DNA from: Dehalobacter sp.
Lineage (GTDB): Bacteria; Bacillota; Desulfitobacteriia; Desulfitobacteriales; Syntrophobotulaceae
DNA: 64,000 nucleotides
Direction of reading: 5' to 3'
Assembly: GCA_023667845.1 (NCBI GenBank)
Contig: JAMPIU010000112.1
Span: 1 to 64,000 of the forward strand
This document shows positions 32,391-41,627 of this stretch, in pieces. The notes beneath the pieces are model-generated. The model was not told the origin of the DNA. It saw nothing but the letters and a program-made list of their open reading frames with translations, and searched no databases. Numbering within the stretch: the stretch's first letter is position 1; each line of letters opens with the position of its first letter. The position numbers and the translations under genes were made by a program.

Positions 32391-34324
32391 TGATTCTACT
32401 GCAAAAACCCCTTAGAAGTCCTTGTTTTTCAGAAGGAAATTTATCTCTCGATATCGAATTATCAAGTATAAGCTAAGAATTAGTTGGATGAAAGAGATAA
32501 ATTGATTTTATGGGGTGTTGCAGATGTTTCGTAAAAATAATGAACATTTACAAGAAAACTTATTTAGCAGTCTCGATAGTATGGACTTAAGACTCGCTCA
32601 GAAACTTCAGAAATCCTGGGCGGCACTTTTCTATCAGCACGTTTTTTGCCAAATTGATGAAAGCGTATTTGCACCTTTATACTCTAGCGATAACGGGCGT
32701 CCCAACTTTCCGGTAAACATCCTCATGAGTCTTGATTTAATCAAAGAGATCCGAGATTATACCGATGAAGTACTACTTGATGAATATGCCTATAACTTTC
32801 AAATTTCTTATGCTTTAGGCCTTCGTACTTTAGGCGAACGCTATTTTGCACCACGAACGCTGTATGAGTTTAGAGCCAGACTATATAATTATTCGCTGGA
32901 GTATCCGGAAGAAGCAGACCTCATCTTTGTTCAATTTCAGAAGCTTACAGATCATTTCATTAAAGCTGCAAAACTTAATACGGATGAAGTACGCATGGAT
33001 TCAACGCAGATTATGTCCAATATTAAACTAGCAGGGCGTCTCTCGCTGGCCTATGATGTTTTAGTCAATGGAGTAAAAGCACTTCCTGAAAACATCCTGA
33101 ATGACTCCTTAAAAATCTTTCTTAAACCAGATTACAAGACGCAATTTCTTTATAAACTTAAAGGAAAAGACACTCAATCCCGCATTCAGAGTTTAATCGA
33201 ATCCTGTTCGGAAGTCCTTCAATTGGCTCAAGGGCAACCTGACCTTAAAGCAAATCCTGCCACCCAGCTTGTAGAACGTTTCCTAAAAGAACAAGCGACA
33301 TTTAGTGAAGAACAAAATCGCTGGATCGCCAAAGATAATAAAGAAATATCTGCAAAATCTCTACAATCCGCTTATGATCCAGATGCAACTTATCACAACA
33401 AAAACGGCAAAAAACATGTGGGCTATGTTCTAAACCTAGCCGAAACCTGTGCTGATGAAAATCCAGTTCAAATCGTAACCCATTATGACCTTGCCCCCAA
33501 TACAACCAGTGACATTGAATTGCTTAAAAGAGATCTTCCCAACCTTGCGGAAAAAGGAGTTAAAGATTTATATACGGATGGTGCTTATTATAGTCCGGAA
33601 GTTACAAGGGAGGCCCAAAGCCAAGGAATTGAAGTACATTACACGGATATGACAGGTCGTAAACAATCCAGCGAAAAACTTCCGTATACTGCTTTTGAGA
33701 TTAAAGATAAACAAAAGATCCTGCTTTGCCCGGCAGAGCAAGAACCAATTCGGGCAGATTTCGATGAAAAGAGTAGAACCTTAAGTGCTCATTTCAACCG
33801 TCAAACATGTGACAAATGTCCCCTTAGAGAAAATTGCCGGGTCAAATTTCAGAAAAATGATACCGTAGTGCGGGTAAGCCAGAAGAGCTTAGATTCCGAA
33901 GAAAATCGCCTAAAAATTGAAGATCAAGGAAATCGCCAGGAAGCCACAAGTAAACGAGCTGCTATTGAAGGAACAAATTCAGCGTTAAAGCGGGCTCAAG
34001 ATGCGGACAAATTAAGTGTAAGAGGTATCCCAAAATGTAATCTGGTTATGGGAACAAAGCTTATTGCCCATAATTTTCGTCAGCTAACCCGATTTTTCCA
34101 AGGGGATATCCGAAGGAAAGTGAAAAACTTGCTTAAGCCTAACCAAGGTATACCTGTCACTGTTTAACAAAAGAAAGGGCTAAAAAGAGTGAACAAACAC
34201 ATGCTAAGGATCTAAAAAACAAACCAGTTATACTGCTGGATGAAGTTTTAGAAGAAATACATTACTTTATTTACCATTTATTGAAGTGTTGAGAAGAAGT
34301 TAACTGTTTTCAGCAGTGGAATCA
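32391..34324 (+). mobile_element. IS1182-like insertion sequence, copy 1
   Basis: An element of about 1.93 kb with imperfect terminal inverted repeats beginning TGATTCTACTGC on the left and TGATTCCACTGC (complement) on the right. TATA flanks both ends (32387-32390 and 34325-34328), a possible 4-bp target duplication, though the palindromic AT-rich site makes the exact edge ambiguous by a base or two. It encodes one intact transposase. Confidence 0.75.
32524..34167 (+). CDS. IS1182-type DDE transposase
   Basis: A 547-residue transposase. An N-terminal DUF772-like region (NGRPNFPVNILMSLDLIKEI) is followed by the DDE/IS4-type catalytic core; acidic candidates are in TDEVRMDSTQI, KDLYTDGAYYSPE and the late AAIEGTNSALKRAQ. 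A four-cysteine group (CDKCPLRENCRV) lies before the last acidic residue, as in IS1182 members. The reading frame is open, so the element may be mobile. The start is ATG 32524 after GGGGTG; earlier GTG/TTG codons in frame are less likely. Confidence 0.88.
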   Translation: MFRKNNEHLQENLFSSLDSMDLRLAQKLQKSWAALFYQHVFCQIDESVFAPLYSSDNGRPNFPVNILMSLDLIKEIRDYTDEVLLDEYAYNFQISYALGLRTLGERYFAPRTLYEFRARLYNYSLEYPEEADLIFVQFQKLTDHFIKAAKLNTDEVRMDSTQIMSNIKLAGRLSLAYDVLVNGVKALPENILNDSLKIFLKPDYKTQFLYKLKGKDTQSRIQSLIESCSEVLQLAQGQPDLKANPATQLVERFLKEQATFSEEQNRWIAKDNKEISAKSLQSAYDPDATYHNKNGKKHVGYVLNLAETCADENPVQIVTHYDLAPNTTSDIELLKRDLPNLAEKGVKDLYTDGAYYSPEVTREAQSQGIEVHYTDMTGRKQSSEKLPYTAFEIKDKQKILLCPAEQEPIRADFDEKSRTLSAHFNRQTCDKCPLRENCRVKFQKNDTVVRVSQKSLDSEENRLKIEDQGNRQEATSKRAAIEGTNSALKRAQDADKLSVRGIPKCNLVMGTKLIAHNFRQLTRFFQGDIRRKVKNLLKPNQGIPVTV

Positions 34325-34496
34325 TATATACATTTTACCAAGCATATGTTCCCTTTTCAAAATTACTTGGAAATAATATCCTTGGCATCTGTTATATTTC
34401 CTCTATGATCCGCCGGCTTATAAAAAGCCAAGCCCTCACCATCCGAAGCTTATCCGCATATGCTGTAATTAGACTCATAATGAAAGGGCGGGCGGT

Positions 34497-34770
34497 ATGG
34501 ATAATCCGGCCAGCGAACGTACGCCGCTTGTCATTGCGGCTGAAATAAATATGATAACCTGCCAAACCAAAAAAATTCTGCTCACCAGTGCCATTGAAAT
34601 CGGCCGTCGTTTGCTGGAAGCCAAGGATCTGGTCAAACACGGGGAATGGGGTAAGTGGCTGGCAGAGTCTGTGAGCTATTCCCAGAAAACTGCCGAAAGA
34701 CTGATCAAACTCTACCAAGAGTACGGGCCAAACTTCTCTGACGGATTGGACACGTCAAAATCGACATCAA
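34497..34770 (+). pseudogene. DUF3102 gene, 5' part, interrupted by an IS
   Basis: Ninety-one codons of a DUF3102-domain protein (IGRRLLEAKDLVKHGEWGKW and YSQKTAERLIKLYQEYG). The frame continues into the IS and stops four codons later. Removing the IS and one copy of the TCAA duplication rejoins it in frame to 36420-36997, giving 283 residues. DUF3102 proteins are small coiled-coil-rich factors of unknown function, frequent in Peptococcaceae. The ribosome site is GGGCGG. Expression of the fragment alone is possible but it lacks the C-terminal two thirds. Confidence 0.85.
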
Positions 34771-36415
34771 GGGTCTGTTGACAAACCTGGCTTAAAATGA
34801 AATATATATACTTAGTAAACGGGCCTTAATCGGATATTTCTCTTTAAAACAACATCTAGAATATAAAGAAGATATGGGACAGCCGGCAAGAGCGGTGCTG
34901 TCCCATATTTCACTAGTCTTTTAAGATTTAATGCCATTGCTGAAAGGAAGCATTGTTCTTGAACCTTCCAGACGCCTCGTTTTCGGGTAAACCTTAAGTT
35001 GTGACATCGTTTTTGCAAAGCAAAGTTCCCTTCACTGATCACTTGACGTTTTCGCATTACATGTCGGTAGATAGCAGTACCAATTAAAGCGTGATTGCGT
35101 TCCTGATCCTCTTGATAGAAATCCCGTCGGACCTCCTTATAACTAGCCTTTCCGGTAATGCAACGGTTTTTCAAAGGACAGCTTTTACAATCTTGTGATC
35201 TTGACACATAGTTTTTACCAACTCGATAACGCACTTTTCTTACGCCTATGTAATGTAATGTGCAACCATTTGGACAGATATAGCAGTCATTCTTACCGTC
35301 ATATCTGAAATCATCAATTGAAAACAGGCCTCTTTCTTTGCGCCAACTGGCATTATGACCGGTATTCAGATGGATATATCCTCTAATTCCAAGCTTGTGG
35401 AGACCATGATGTACTGCGACTGTATCATAGCCGCTGTCCAATCCGGCGAAGCGGAACGGTATTTTTAGTTTCTGTTTCTGGTATGCTATACGTTTAACAC
35501 AATAGGGAGCATCTGTCACATCTCCCGGCGTAACATGCACGTCTGTTATGATACCGTATTGGATATCTGCGCTTTGATGGCAAAGGTAGTGGAATCCTGC
35601 CGGCTTGGGATGTCTGTGCATCCATCCAGCTTCAGGATCGGAGACGGCCTTTTTTTTTATGGTCACAGTCATGTCGGCATCTTCGCTTTTTTGCCGGATG
35701 TCCTGGCCATATTCGTCATTTAGTTTTTGCCAGTACTCATTCGGCCCTTCCATGAGAAGCACTTCCTCTGCATTGCCATTAGCAGCGTTAGCTTTGATAT
35801 GCGTGGAATCCATAACCACGCATTCACCGCCAATAAGTCCAGCTTCAGCACATTTTTTAACCACTGTGTTAAATATCTCCTGAAACACTTCTGTATCCTT
35901 AAACCTGCGCTTGCGGTTTTGGGAAAAGACGGAGTGATCCGGGACTTTGTCTTCCAGATCAAGGCCAAGAAACCAGCGATAGGCGATGTTGACCGTAATC
36001 TCTTCCTCGAGCTTTCGCTCCGAATCTATCCCGTACAAATAGCCGATAAGTAGCATTTTTACTAAAATGACCGGGTCGACTGATGGTCGTCCTATGTCAC
36101 TGTACACCGGCCTCATGATTTCATATATGAAGCTGAAATCTATTGCCGCATCCAGCTTCCGAAGGAAGTGTCCTTTAGGTACAAGGTCTTCCATTAATAC
36201 GCACAGCATCCGATTTTGTCTGCTTTTTTGCTCTGTCATCATCGTCATCACCCTATTTCATTATACCATTCCAGAGGGTGATATCGTTTGATTTTACAAG
36301 ACCTTGGGGAAAGTTTTAAATTTCGTCGTTTAGAATTTGAGTACACTAGTATAGTAAATTTCAAAATTGTCAAATATTAAAATTGAGTTATTCTACACCG
36401 TTTGTCAACAGACCC
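34771..36415 (-). mobile_element. IS1182-family insertion sequence, copy 2, inside the DUF3102 gene
   Basis: A 1,645-bp element with perfect 16-bp terminal inverted repeats GGGTCTGTTGACAAAC and a 4-bp target duplication TCAA (34767-34770 and 36416-36419). The host reading frame is restored exactly on removal, so the insertion boundaries are certain to the base. Perfect repeats, exact duplication and an intact transposase suggest a recent insertion. Confidence 0.93.
34812..36242 (-). CDS. IS1182-family transposase
   Basis: About 476 residues. The N-terminal DUF772 region contains GRPSVDPVILVKMLLIGYLY and RWFLGLDLEDKVPDHSVFS. DDE candidates are the Asp of VVMDSTHIKANAANG, the Asp of FAGLDSGYD and the Glu of KEVRRDFYQED or a later one. 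Cysteines CKSCPLKNRC match the IS1182 zinc-like group. The frame is intact. I chose ATG 36242, eight bases after AGGG; in-frame GTG/ATG codons at 36251 and 36248 are closer to the ribosome site. Confidence 0.9.
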   Translation of the reverse strand: MMTEQKSRQNRMLCVLMEDLVPKGHFLRKLDAAIDFSFIYEIMRPVYSDIGRPSVDPVILVKMLLIGYLYGIDSERKLEEEITVNIAYRWFLGLDLEDKVPDHSVFSQNRKRRFKDTEVFQEIFNTVVKKCAEAGLIGGECVVMDSTHIKANAANGNAEEVLLMEGPNEYWQKLNDEYGQDIRQKSEDADMTVTIKKKAVSDPEAGWMHRHPKPAGFHYLCHQSADIQYGIITDVHVTPGDVTDAPYCVKRIAYQKQKLKIPFRFAGLDSGYDTVAVHHGLHKLGIRGYIHLNTGHNASWRKERGLFSIDDFRYDGKNDCYICPNGCTLHYIGVRKVRYRVGKNYVSRSQDCKSCPLKNRCITGKASYKEVRRDFYQEDQERNHALIGTAIYRHVMRKRQVISEGNFALQKRCHNLRFTRKRGVWKVQEQCFLSAMALNLKRLVKYGTAPLLPAVPYLLYILDVVLKRNIRLRPVY

Positions 36416-36419
36416 TCAA

Positions 36420-36997
36420 TGTCGAATATGACTTACACCCAGGCCCTCCTCCTTCTGGGTTTACCGGCAGAGGAGCGGGAGGAATTCATCGAGCAGAATG
36501 ATGTCGGCGGTATGACCACCAAGAAGCTGCAGCAGGCGCTTCAGGACAGAGACCAGGCCAATCAGGAAAAGGAACAGGCTCTTCAGGAGAATCAAGCACT
36601 TAAAAAAGGGCTGGAGACGATCGACAGCACAATCTCCGAATTAAAAAAGGAGGAGGCTAAGACCCCGTCAAGGCCGACGAATCCGGAAAATATCAAAGCA
36701 GAAGCTCTCTCTGCTAGTATAGCTTCTTCTGCAGGTCAAACTGCCCCTTTTACCCACAACCTTAAAACCGAACGTGACCCAGACGCCTACATCAAGTATG
36801 TAGAGAAATGCGATACTTGCAGCAAAACGATCGCCGATACCTTCTTCGATCTGACGACAGCGCTCACCAATCTGGCCCATATCGATCCCAACCTGAAAGA
36901 AGAAAAAAGAAAAGAAGCCAACCGGCTGATTGAATACATGGCGGAGACGATTAAAGAGTGGCCGCCCCCCAGGAAACCGCTTAGAGTTAATTCCTGA
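36420..36997 (+). pseudogene. DUF3102 gene, 3' part
   Basis: The remaining 192 residues of the interrupted gene, beginning MSNMTYTQALLLLGLPAEER. A coiled-coil segment rich in Q and E follows (about 30-75 of this fragment), then a linker and a C-terminal helical region with CDTCSKTIADTFFDLTTAL. The ATG at 36420 or 36429 could in principle restart translation. DUF1659 and DUF2922 genes follow on the same strand, as in relatives. Confidence 0.83.
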
Positions 36998-37085
36998 TTT
37001 TTTTTTGGAACCTTTGGACAAGCCAAGCATAGTATGTACAAGACAGCCGTAAGCTGTCCAATCAAAGGGAAAGGAGATGATTGGA

Positions 37086-37313
37086 ATGGCCGTTGTGTCA
37101 GCACCATCCGGCGCGGCTCTGGTATTGGTTTATCAGACCGGAGTCGACCCCGCCGGCGCTCCGATAACCAAACAGCGAACCCTTAACAATATTGTTTACA
37201 ATGCTTCGAATCAAGCTGTCTATGAGGCGGCTTATGCCATCTTCAGCCTGTCGGAATATACCCTGCTTGACGTTTACTTCAGAAGAACGGATGAATTGAC
37301 AAATGAGGAGTAA
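37086..37313 (+). CDS. DUF1659 domain-containing small protein
   Basis: A 75-residue protein matching DUF1659 (LVYQTGVDPAGAPITKQRTL, then YAIFSLSEYTLLDVYFRRTDEL). Function is unknown; it nearly always occurs next to a DUF2922 gene in spore-forming Firmicutes, as here. The start is ATG 37086 with AAGGAGATG upstream. Confidence 0.85.
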   Translation: MAVVSAPSGAALVLVYQTGVDPAGAPITKQRTLNNIVYNASNQAVYEAAYAIFSLSEYTLLDVYFRRTDELTNEE

Positions 37314-37351
37314 ACCAGAGGGTAATTTCAGGCATGAAGGGGGTGATTCAA

Positions 37352-37591
37352 TTGGCTGTGACCACCAACCGAACAGCAAGATTAACTTTTGTAACTGCCG
37401 GAGGGAACACGTTTTCCCTAACGGTTCCCCAACCGAGGCAGGATATTCAGCTCACTGAAGCCATGAGCGTTATGAACGCGCTTATAGCAGGCGGGATATT
37501 CCTCACGACAAACGGTGCCCTTACAGGGGTAAAGGATATAAAGGTCATCGAAACAACGAGCAATGACCTTTACGATCCTCCGCAAGTGTAA
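37352..37591 (+). CDS. DUF2922 domain-containing small protein
   Basis: A 79-residue DUF2922 protein (TARLTFVTAGGNTFSLTVPQ, then AMNALIAGGIF-like helix and GVKDIKVIETTSNDLYD). Function unknown. The best start is TTG 37352, placed after AAGGGGGTGA; the ATG at 37334 would put that ribosome site inside the coding region. It follows DUF1659 by 38 bp and is closed by a strong hairpin. Confidence 0.85.
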   Translation: MAVTTNRTARLTFVTAGGNTFSLTVPQPRQDIQLTEAMSVMNALIAGGIFLTTNGALTGVKDIKVIETTSNDLYDPPQV

Positions 37592-37618
37592 GCGGGCAGC
37601 ACCGGCATTAGAGATTAA

Positions 37619-37679
37619 GAGCGGGGGCGGGCCGACGGCAATTAGGATTTGCCGGCGACCTCGCCCCCGCTCATCTTTT
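37619..37679 (+). terminator. Long GC-rich terminator after DUF2922
   Basis: An 11-bp perfect outer stem GAGCGGGGGCG/CGCCCCCGCTC encloses further GCCG/CGGC and GGCAA/TTGCC pairing, followed by ATCTTTT on the plus strand. It closes the DUF3102-1659-2922 unit. Confidence 0.8.
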
Positions 37680-37977
37680 GCCTGATCACTGTTCATATTA
37701 TTATATGAACCCTTAGCTAAGTTTGAACTATAAAAATTTCAAGAAATAGTGCATAACCCGTCTTAGATATCATCATATCCTCAACCTCAGAACATCCAAA
37801 ATGGATCCTTACAGGAATACAATTGAAACATGGCTAACTGAATATGAGCAAAACCGTTATGTCAGGAACTACCATGGTTTTTGACCACAGCAGCATAGGG
37901 CTGTTTGGCAGGTCTACCTATCTAGTCCCCACCGGAGGGCCTTCCTCCATCACCATTTTGCCTTTCGTGGTACACCA

Positions 37978-38011
37978 GATCCGGACGTGAACCTCTCAGC
38001 TCATCCGGCTC
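37978..38011 (-). ncRNA. Group II intron domain V-like remnant
   Basis: On the minus strand a 34-base element starts GAGCCGGATGAG, has a GAGA tetraloop and ends CACGTCCGGATC. This matches the layout of group II intron domain V: the catalytic AGC near the start, an asymmetric AC-G bulge and a closing stem. One lower-stem pair (G with A in place of U) is off consensus. No intron reverse transcriptase is found on either side, so this is probably a degenerate 3' remnant. The remaining 37680-38315 DNA holds nothing else I can name. Confidence 0.45.
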
Positions 38012-38315
38012 CCATTATCCTGCTTCTGGCAGTACCCCTAATCCAGTGTGCAAACATTCTTCTTTTCCCTTGAGGTTGGCCAAATCCTCAATATCCTTGT
38101 CACTTTATGCTATTGTTTTATAGTCTTATTATTTACTCATGCAGACTGAGCACGCAGGGCAGCCGACAAACCTATAAAGGATCTGCACCGGTTCAATAAA
38201 TTGCTGGGATCGTATTTTAAAATGAAACGTCCATTTACTTCAAAATTTAGGGTATGAAGTCATCCTATCTCCGCTTAAACAGACAGTCTGATTTTCCCTG
38301 TTTCCCGAAAAGATT

Positions 38316-38339
38316 AAGCCCACCCTTTCGGGCAGGCTT
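38316..38339 (-). terminator. Terminator downstream of comEB
   Basis: A 10-bp stem with two G-U pairs (AAGCCTGCCC/GGGTGGGCTT on the minus strand) and a GAAA loop, followed by AATCTTTTC. It probably ends the long rpmE-to-comEB transcription direction. Confidence 0.65.
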
Positions 38340-38408
38340 ATTGGTTATACTCTTTTTGAAGTTTAAAGGATTAAAGTCTTCAGGGCAGCACCCTCATCGA
38401 TGGACATA

Positions 38409-38864
38409 TTACTCGCTCGTCTCAAATCGGATGTTTTTCTTTTTACCGTTTTCATCAAGATAAGCAACCCGTTTGATCATCGCATTTTTAATCATTCTCC
38501 GGCACAGCAGACAGGGTTCCCCCGATGCTTGTTCTCCATCAAATTCATAGCCGGATATGTAGATTGTGGCTCCTTGCATTTTTACGGGATCACCGGCAAT
38601 AATCGCATTTTGTTCAGCGTGAACCGCCATACAAAGCTCATATCTTTCCCCTTTGGGAACATTATACCGTTCCCTGACACATTCCCCGATGTCAATGCAA
38701 TTGGGTTCCCCTCTGGCAGCGCCGTTGTAACCTGTGCTAACAATAATATTGTCTTTGACAATCACTGCGCCATAATTGCGCCTTAAGCAGGTCGACCGCC
38801 TGGCCACCAGCTGGGCAAGATCAAGGAAATATTCGTCCCACGCTGGCCTGGTTTGATTTTTCAT
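38409..38864 (-). CDS. comEB: dCMP deaminase / ComEB-like cytidine deaminase family
   Basis: A 151-residue zinc deaminase. The catalytic HAEQNAI supplies the zinc histidine and the proton-shuttling glutamate; PCLLC supplies the two zinc cysteines. It converts dCMP to dUMP for thymidylate synthesis. I chose ATG 38864 after GGGGAG because MKNQTRPAWDEYFLDLA matches family N termini; the longer frame to 38972 adds 36 unrelated residues. In Firmicutes it lies between upp and wecB, as here in outline. Confidence 0.9.
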   Translation of the reverse strand: MKNQTRPAWDEYFLDLAQLVARRSTCLRRNYGAVIVKDNIIVSTGYNGAARGEPNCIDIGECVRERYNVPKGERYELCMAVHAEQNAIIAGDPVKMQGATIYISGYEFDGEQASGEPCLLCRRMIKNAMIKRVAYLDENGKKKNIRFETSE

Positions 38865-39023
38865 CACACTACTCCCCGCATTCCGCTTTCCTTCGCCAAA
38901 AAGTTCACTGAATTTTTGTCTGCTAAGATAATTCTCTATTTTTAGTATACTCGTGCCAGACGCTGCTGTCATTATATCTGCTAGGATCTTTTTCTGTTCA
39001 TTTTTCTGCTTCTTCTCTGTTGT

Positions 39024-39131
<108 letters not shown>

Positions 39132-39141
39132 TTAGTTTAAG

Positions 39142-40389
39142 TTACTTATACAAAGGAAATCTTCCGCAAATATCTTTGACAATCGCTTCGGCCCGGGCAA
39201 TTCTTGAAGCATCACTGCCGGCAGTCAGCGTCAGGTCAATCGCCTCAGTGATCAGATCCATCTCGGCTTCCTTCAACCCTCTGGCCGTGACCGCAGGCGA
39301 ACCGATCCGTATACCGCTCGTTACATTGGCCCCCTGAGGATCAAACGGGATCGTATTTTTATTCACGGTAATGCCGACACTGTCCAGCCGTGTTTCAGCT
39401 TCTTTGCCGGTCAGCCCCTTGCGTCTGACATCCAGCAGCAGCAAATGGTTGTCCGTACCGCCTGAAACTAAACGGAATCCTCTTGCTAGAAATCCTTTGG
39501 CTAATGCCTGGGCATTTTGCAAAATCTGCTGCTGGTATTCAACAAATCCCGGCTGAAGAGCTTCACCGAAAGCAACGGCCTTGGCTGCAATCACATGCAT
39601 CAGCGGGCCGCCCTGAATTCCGGGGAATATCGCTTTATCAATCTTCGGCCCGAATTCCTCTTTACAGAGAATAAGCCCGCCTCTTGGCCCCCTTAAGGTT
39701 TTATGGGTTGTGCTGGTTACAAAATGCGCATAGGAAACGGGGCTCGGATGAAGACCGACCGCCACCAGACCTGCAATATGCGCCATATCAATCATCACAT
39801 AAGCGCCAGCTTCATCGGCGATTTCTCTGATCCGTTTAAAATCGATCTGACGAGGGTAAGCACTCGCTCCGCCGACAATCATCTTTGGTTTATGAGCAAG
39901 CGCCAGTCTATGCAGATTGTCGTAGTCGATCCGTTCTGTTTCCTTATCAACGCCATATTCAATAAAATTGAAATACTTTCCCGAGATGTTGACCTGACTC
40001 CCGTGCGTAAGATGCCCCCCATGCGACAAGTTCATGCCCAGAACCGTATCCCCAGGATTCAGCATGGCAAAATAAACTGCTGTATTGGCCTGTGCTCCTG
40101 AATGGGGCTGAACATTAGCGTGTTCCGCATTAAACAGTTTTTTAACTCTTTCCCTGGCCAGATTTTCAACAATATCAACATACTCGCATCCGCCGTAATA
40201 ACGTTTTCCCGGATATCCCTCAGCGTATTTGTTTGTCAGGACCGAACCCTGAGCAGCCATAACTGCCCTGCTGACAAAGTTTTCCGAAGCAATGAGTTCA
40301 ATTTTATTTTCCTGTCTATTTTCTTCCAGCTCTATGGCTTTTGCTGCCTCAGGGTCCTGGGACGCTAAATATTTCTGAATATAATCCAT
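39142..40389 (-). CDS. glyA: Serine hydroxymethyltransferase
   Basis: A 415-residue PLP enzyme interconverting serine and glycine with tetrahydrofolate. The PLP lysine lies in [14 protein letters not shown] near residue 225, and the substrate region includes [13 protein letters not shown] and [12 protein letters not shown] chose ATG 40389 after GAGGTGG; an in-frame ATG at 40410 lacks a site. It is next to ywlG as in Bacillus and supplies one-carbon units that the Clostridia feed into folate metabolism. Confidence 0.97.
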   Translation of the reverse strand: MDYIQKYLASQDPEAAKAIELEENRQENKIELIASENFVSRAVMAAQGSVLTNKYAEGYPGKRYYGGCEYVDIVENLARERVKKLFNAEHANVQPHSGAQANTAVYFAMLNPGDTVLGMNLSHGGHLTHGSQVNISGKYFNFIEYGVDKETERIDYDNLHRLALAHKPKMIVGGASAYPRQIDFKRIREIADEAGAYVMIDMAHIAGLVAVGLHPSPVSYAHFVTSTTHKTLRGPRGGLILCKEEFGPKIDKAIFPGIQGGPLMHVIAAKAVAFGEALQPGFVEYQQQILQNAQALAKGFLARGFRLVSGGTDNHLLLLDVRRKGLTGKEAETRLDSVGITVNKNTIPFDPQGANVTSGIRIGSPAVTARGLKEAEMDLITEAIDLTLTAGSDASRIARAEAIVKDICGRFPLYK

Positions 40390-40509
40390 CTGAATATCCA
40401 CCTCTATCATAAAAATAATTAGAATATTGTTTCCTTTTCTGGCATCTTATCAACCTTAAAATCATTCTGTTTAGCATATGCTTCCGTATAAGCTTCTGTC
40501 CTGGCCGCC

Positions 40510-41073
40510 TCAGTCGCAGGGATAAGCAGCTCTCGGGCCGCCGACATATTTCGGCCGCGCTTTGGCAAGGTTAAGGTGAGCCGCGCCGAGATTTCGGACG
40601 TCAATCCTTAGTGGAACAGCGACCGGGCGGAGATGCATGCCAATCAACGTGTCTCCGATATCGATCCCTGCATCAGCCCTAATCTGTTCGACAGCAACAG
40701 GATCGAAAAAATTTCCCCAGGCAGCCAGGGACATTGCCCCGCCTGCTGAAAGCGACGGTATCACCACGACGGGTTCAAAATTCAGCCTGTCAGCCGTACT
40801 TCTTTCCACGATGAGCGCCCGGTTTAAATGCTCACAGCATTGAACCGCCAGAAAAATCCCAAGCTTGTCCGCCCATCTCCGAAGTGGTTCGAACAGAACA
40901 TCAGCCACTTCTTTGCTGCCTGCTTTGCCAATCTTTTCCCCGATAATTTCACTCGTGCTGCAGCCGACAACCAGCAGCTGCCCAGGCTTTAGTCCAGCTG
41001 TATCCTCAAATGCCTGAAGAATATGCTCCCACTCATCTTTGATTTGCCGAAGCATTTCCTTCTTATCCGTCAT
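40510..41073 (-). CDS. ywlG: UPF0340/YwlG family protein (TIGR01440)
   Basis: A 187-residue protein of the YwlG family with the conserved GCSTSEIIGEKIG, QCCEHLNRALIVE and GDTLIGMHLRPVAVP stretches. Function unknown; it is nearly always between rpiB and glyA. The conserved cysteines and histidines could bind metal. A second frame over the 3' end and downstream (to 40419) is open but I do not trust it as a gene. Confidence 0.88.
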   Translation of the reverse strand: MTDKKEMLRQIKDEWEHILQAFEDTAGLKPGQLLVVGCSTSEIIGEKIGKAGSKEVADVLFEPLRRWADKLGIFLAVQCCEHLNRALIVERSTADRLNFEPVVVIPSLSAGGAMSLAAWGNFFDPVAVEQIRADAGIDIGDTLIGMHLRPVAVPLRIDVRNLGAAHLNLAKARPKYVGGPRAAYPCD

Positions 41074-41125
41074 AGTACCCTCACGCCTTTCTTATTTTTT
41101 GGGCCAGTATCCTCAGCCTAAAAAA

Positions 41126-41569
41126 TTAAGATCGCTGCTCAAAATCGCTGATCATATCTACTCTTCTGGCATGTTTCCACCCGCTGAAGGATGTCGTCAA
41201 AAAAGTCTCGACAATATCCAGCGCAACGCCCTGACCAATTACCCTTGCTCCGAGTGCTAAGATATTGGCATTATTATGCTGCCTCGCCATCTTGGCCATA
41301 TAACTGTCGGTACAAAGGGCAGCCCGAATTCCCTTGACTTTATTGGCTGCGATGGAAATCCCTATTCCGGTGCCGCAGACCACGATTCCAGAATCCGCTT
41401 TACTTTCAATCACTGCTTTCCCGACATTGAAGCCATACCCCGGATAATCAACGGAACTGTCGCTGTCTGTACCGCAATCTAGAATCTCGTGGCCTTTTTC
41501 CGCAAGAAATTCTTTGATGCACTCCTTAAGCTGATATCCTGCATGATCTGCACCCAATGCAATTTTCAT
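41126..41569 (-). CDS. rpiB: Ribose-5-phosphate isomerase B
   Basis: A 147-residue RpiB/LacAB-type isomerase. The N terminus MKIALGADHAGYQLK and the catalytic-loop region GIVVCGTGIGISIAANKVKG, with the active-site cysteine, are typical. It interconverts ribose 5-phosphate and ribulose 5-phosphate, complementing the transketolase pair at 4613-6390. GlyA, YwlG and YwlE are its neighbours in many Firmicutes. Confidence 0.95.
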   Translation of the reverse strand: MKIALGADHAGYQLKECIKEFLAEKGHEILDCGTDSDSSVDYPGYGFNVGKAVIESKADSGIVVCGTGIGISIAANKVKGIRAALCTDSYMAKMARQHNNANILALGARVIGQGVALDIVETFLTTSFSGWKHARRVDMISDFEQRS

Positions 41570-41627
41570 TTCTGCCTCCTGAACTCCGTAGTTTTTATCA
41601 TCATTTTTTATCTAGCATTTACAGGCG

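Noticed and set aside
40419..40604. A 61-codon frame over the 3' end of ywlG and the downstream gap, with plausible composition
   Set aside because: It lies mostly out of frame over ywlG, lacks a ribosome site, and ywlG is complete without it. A frameshifted ywlG tail is possible but unsupported.
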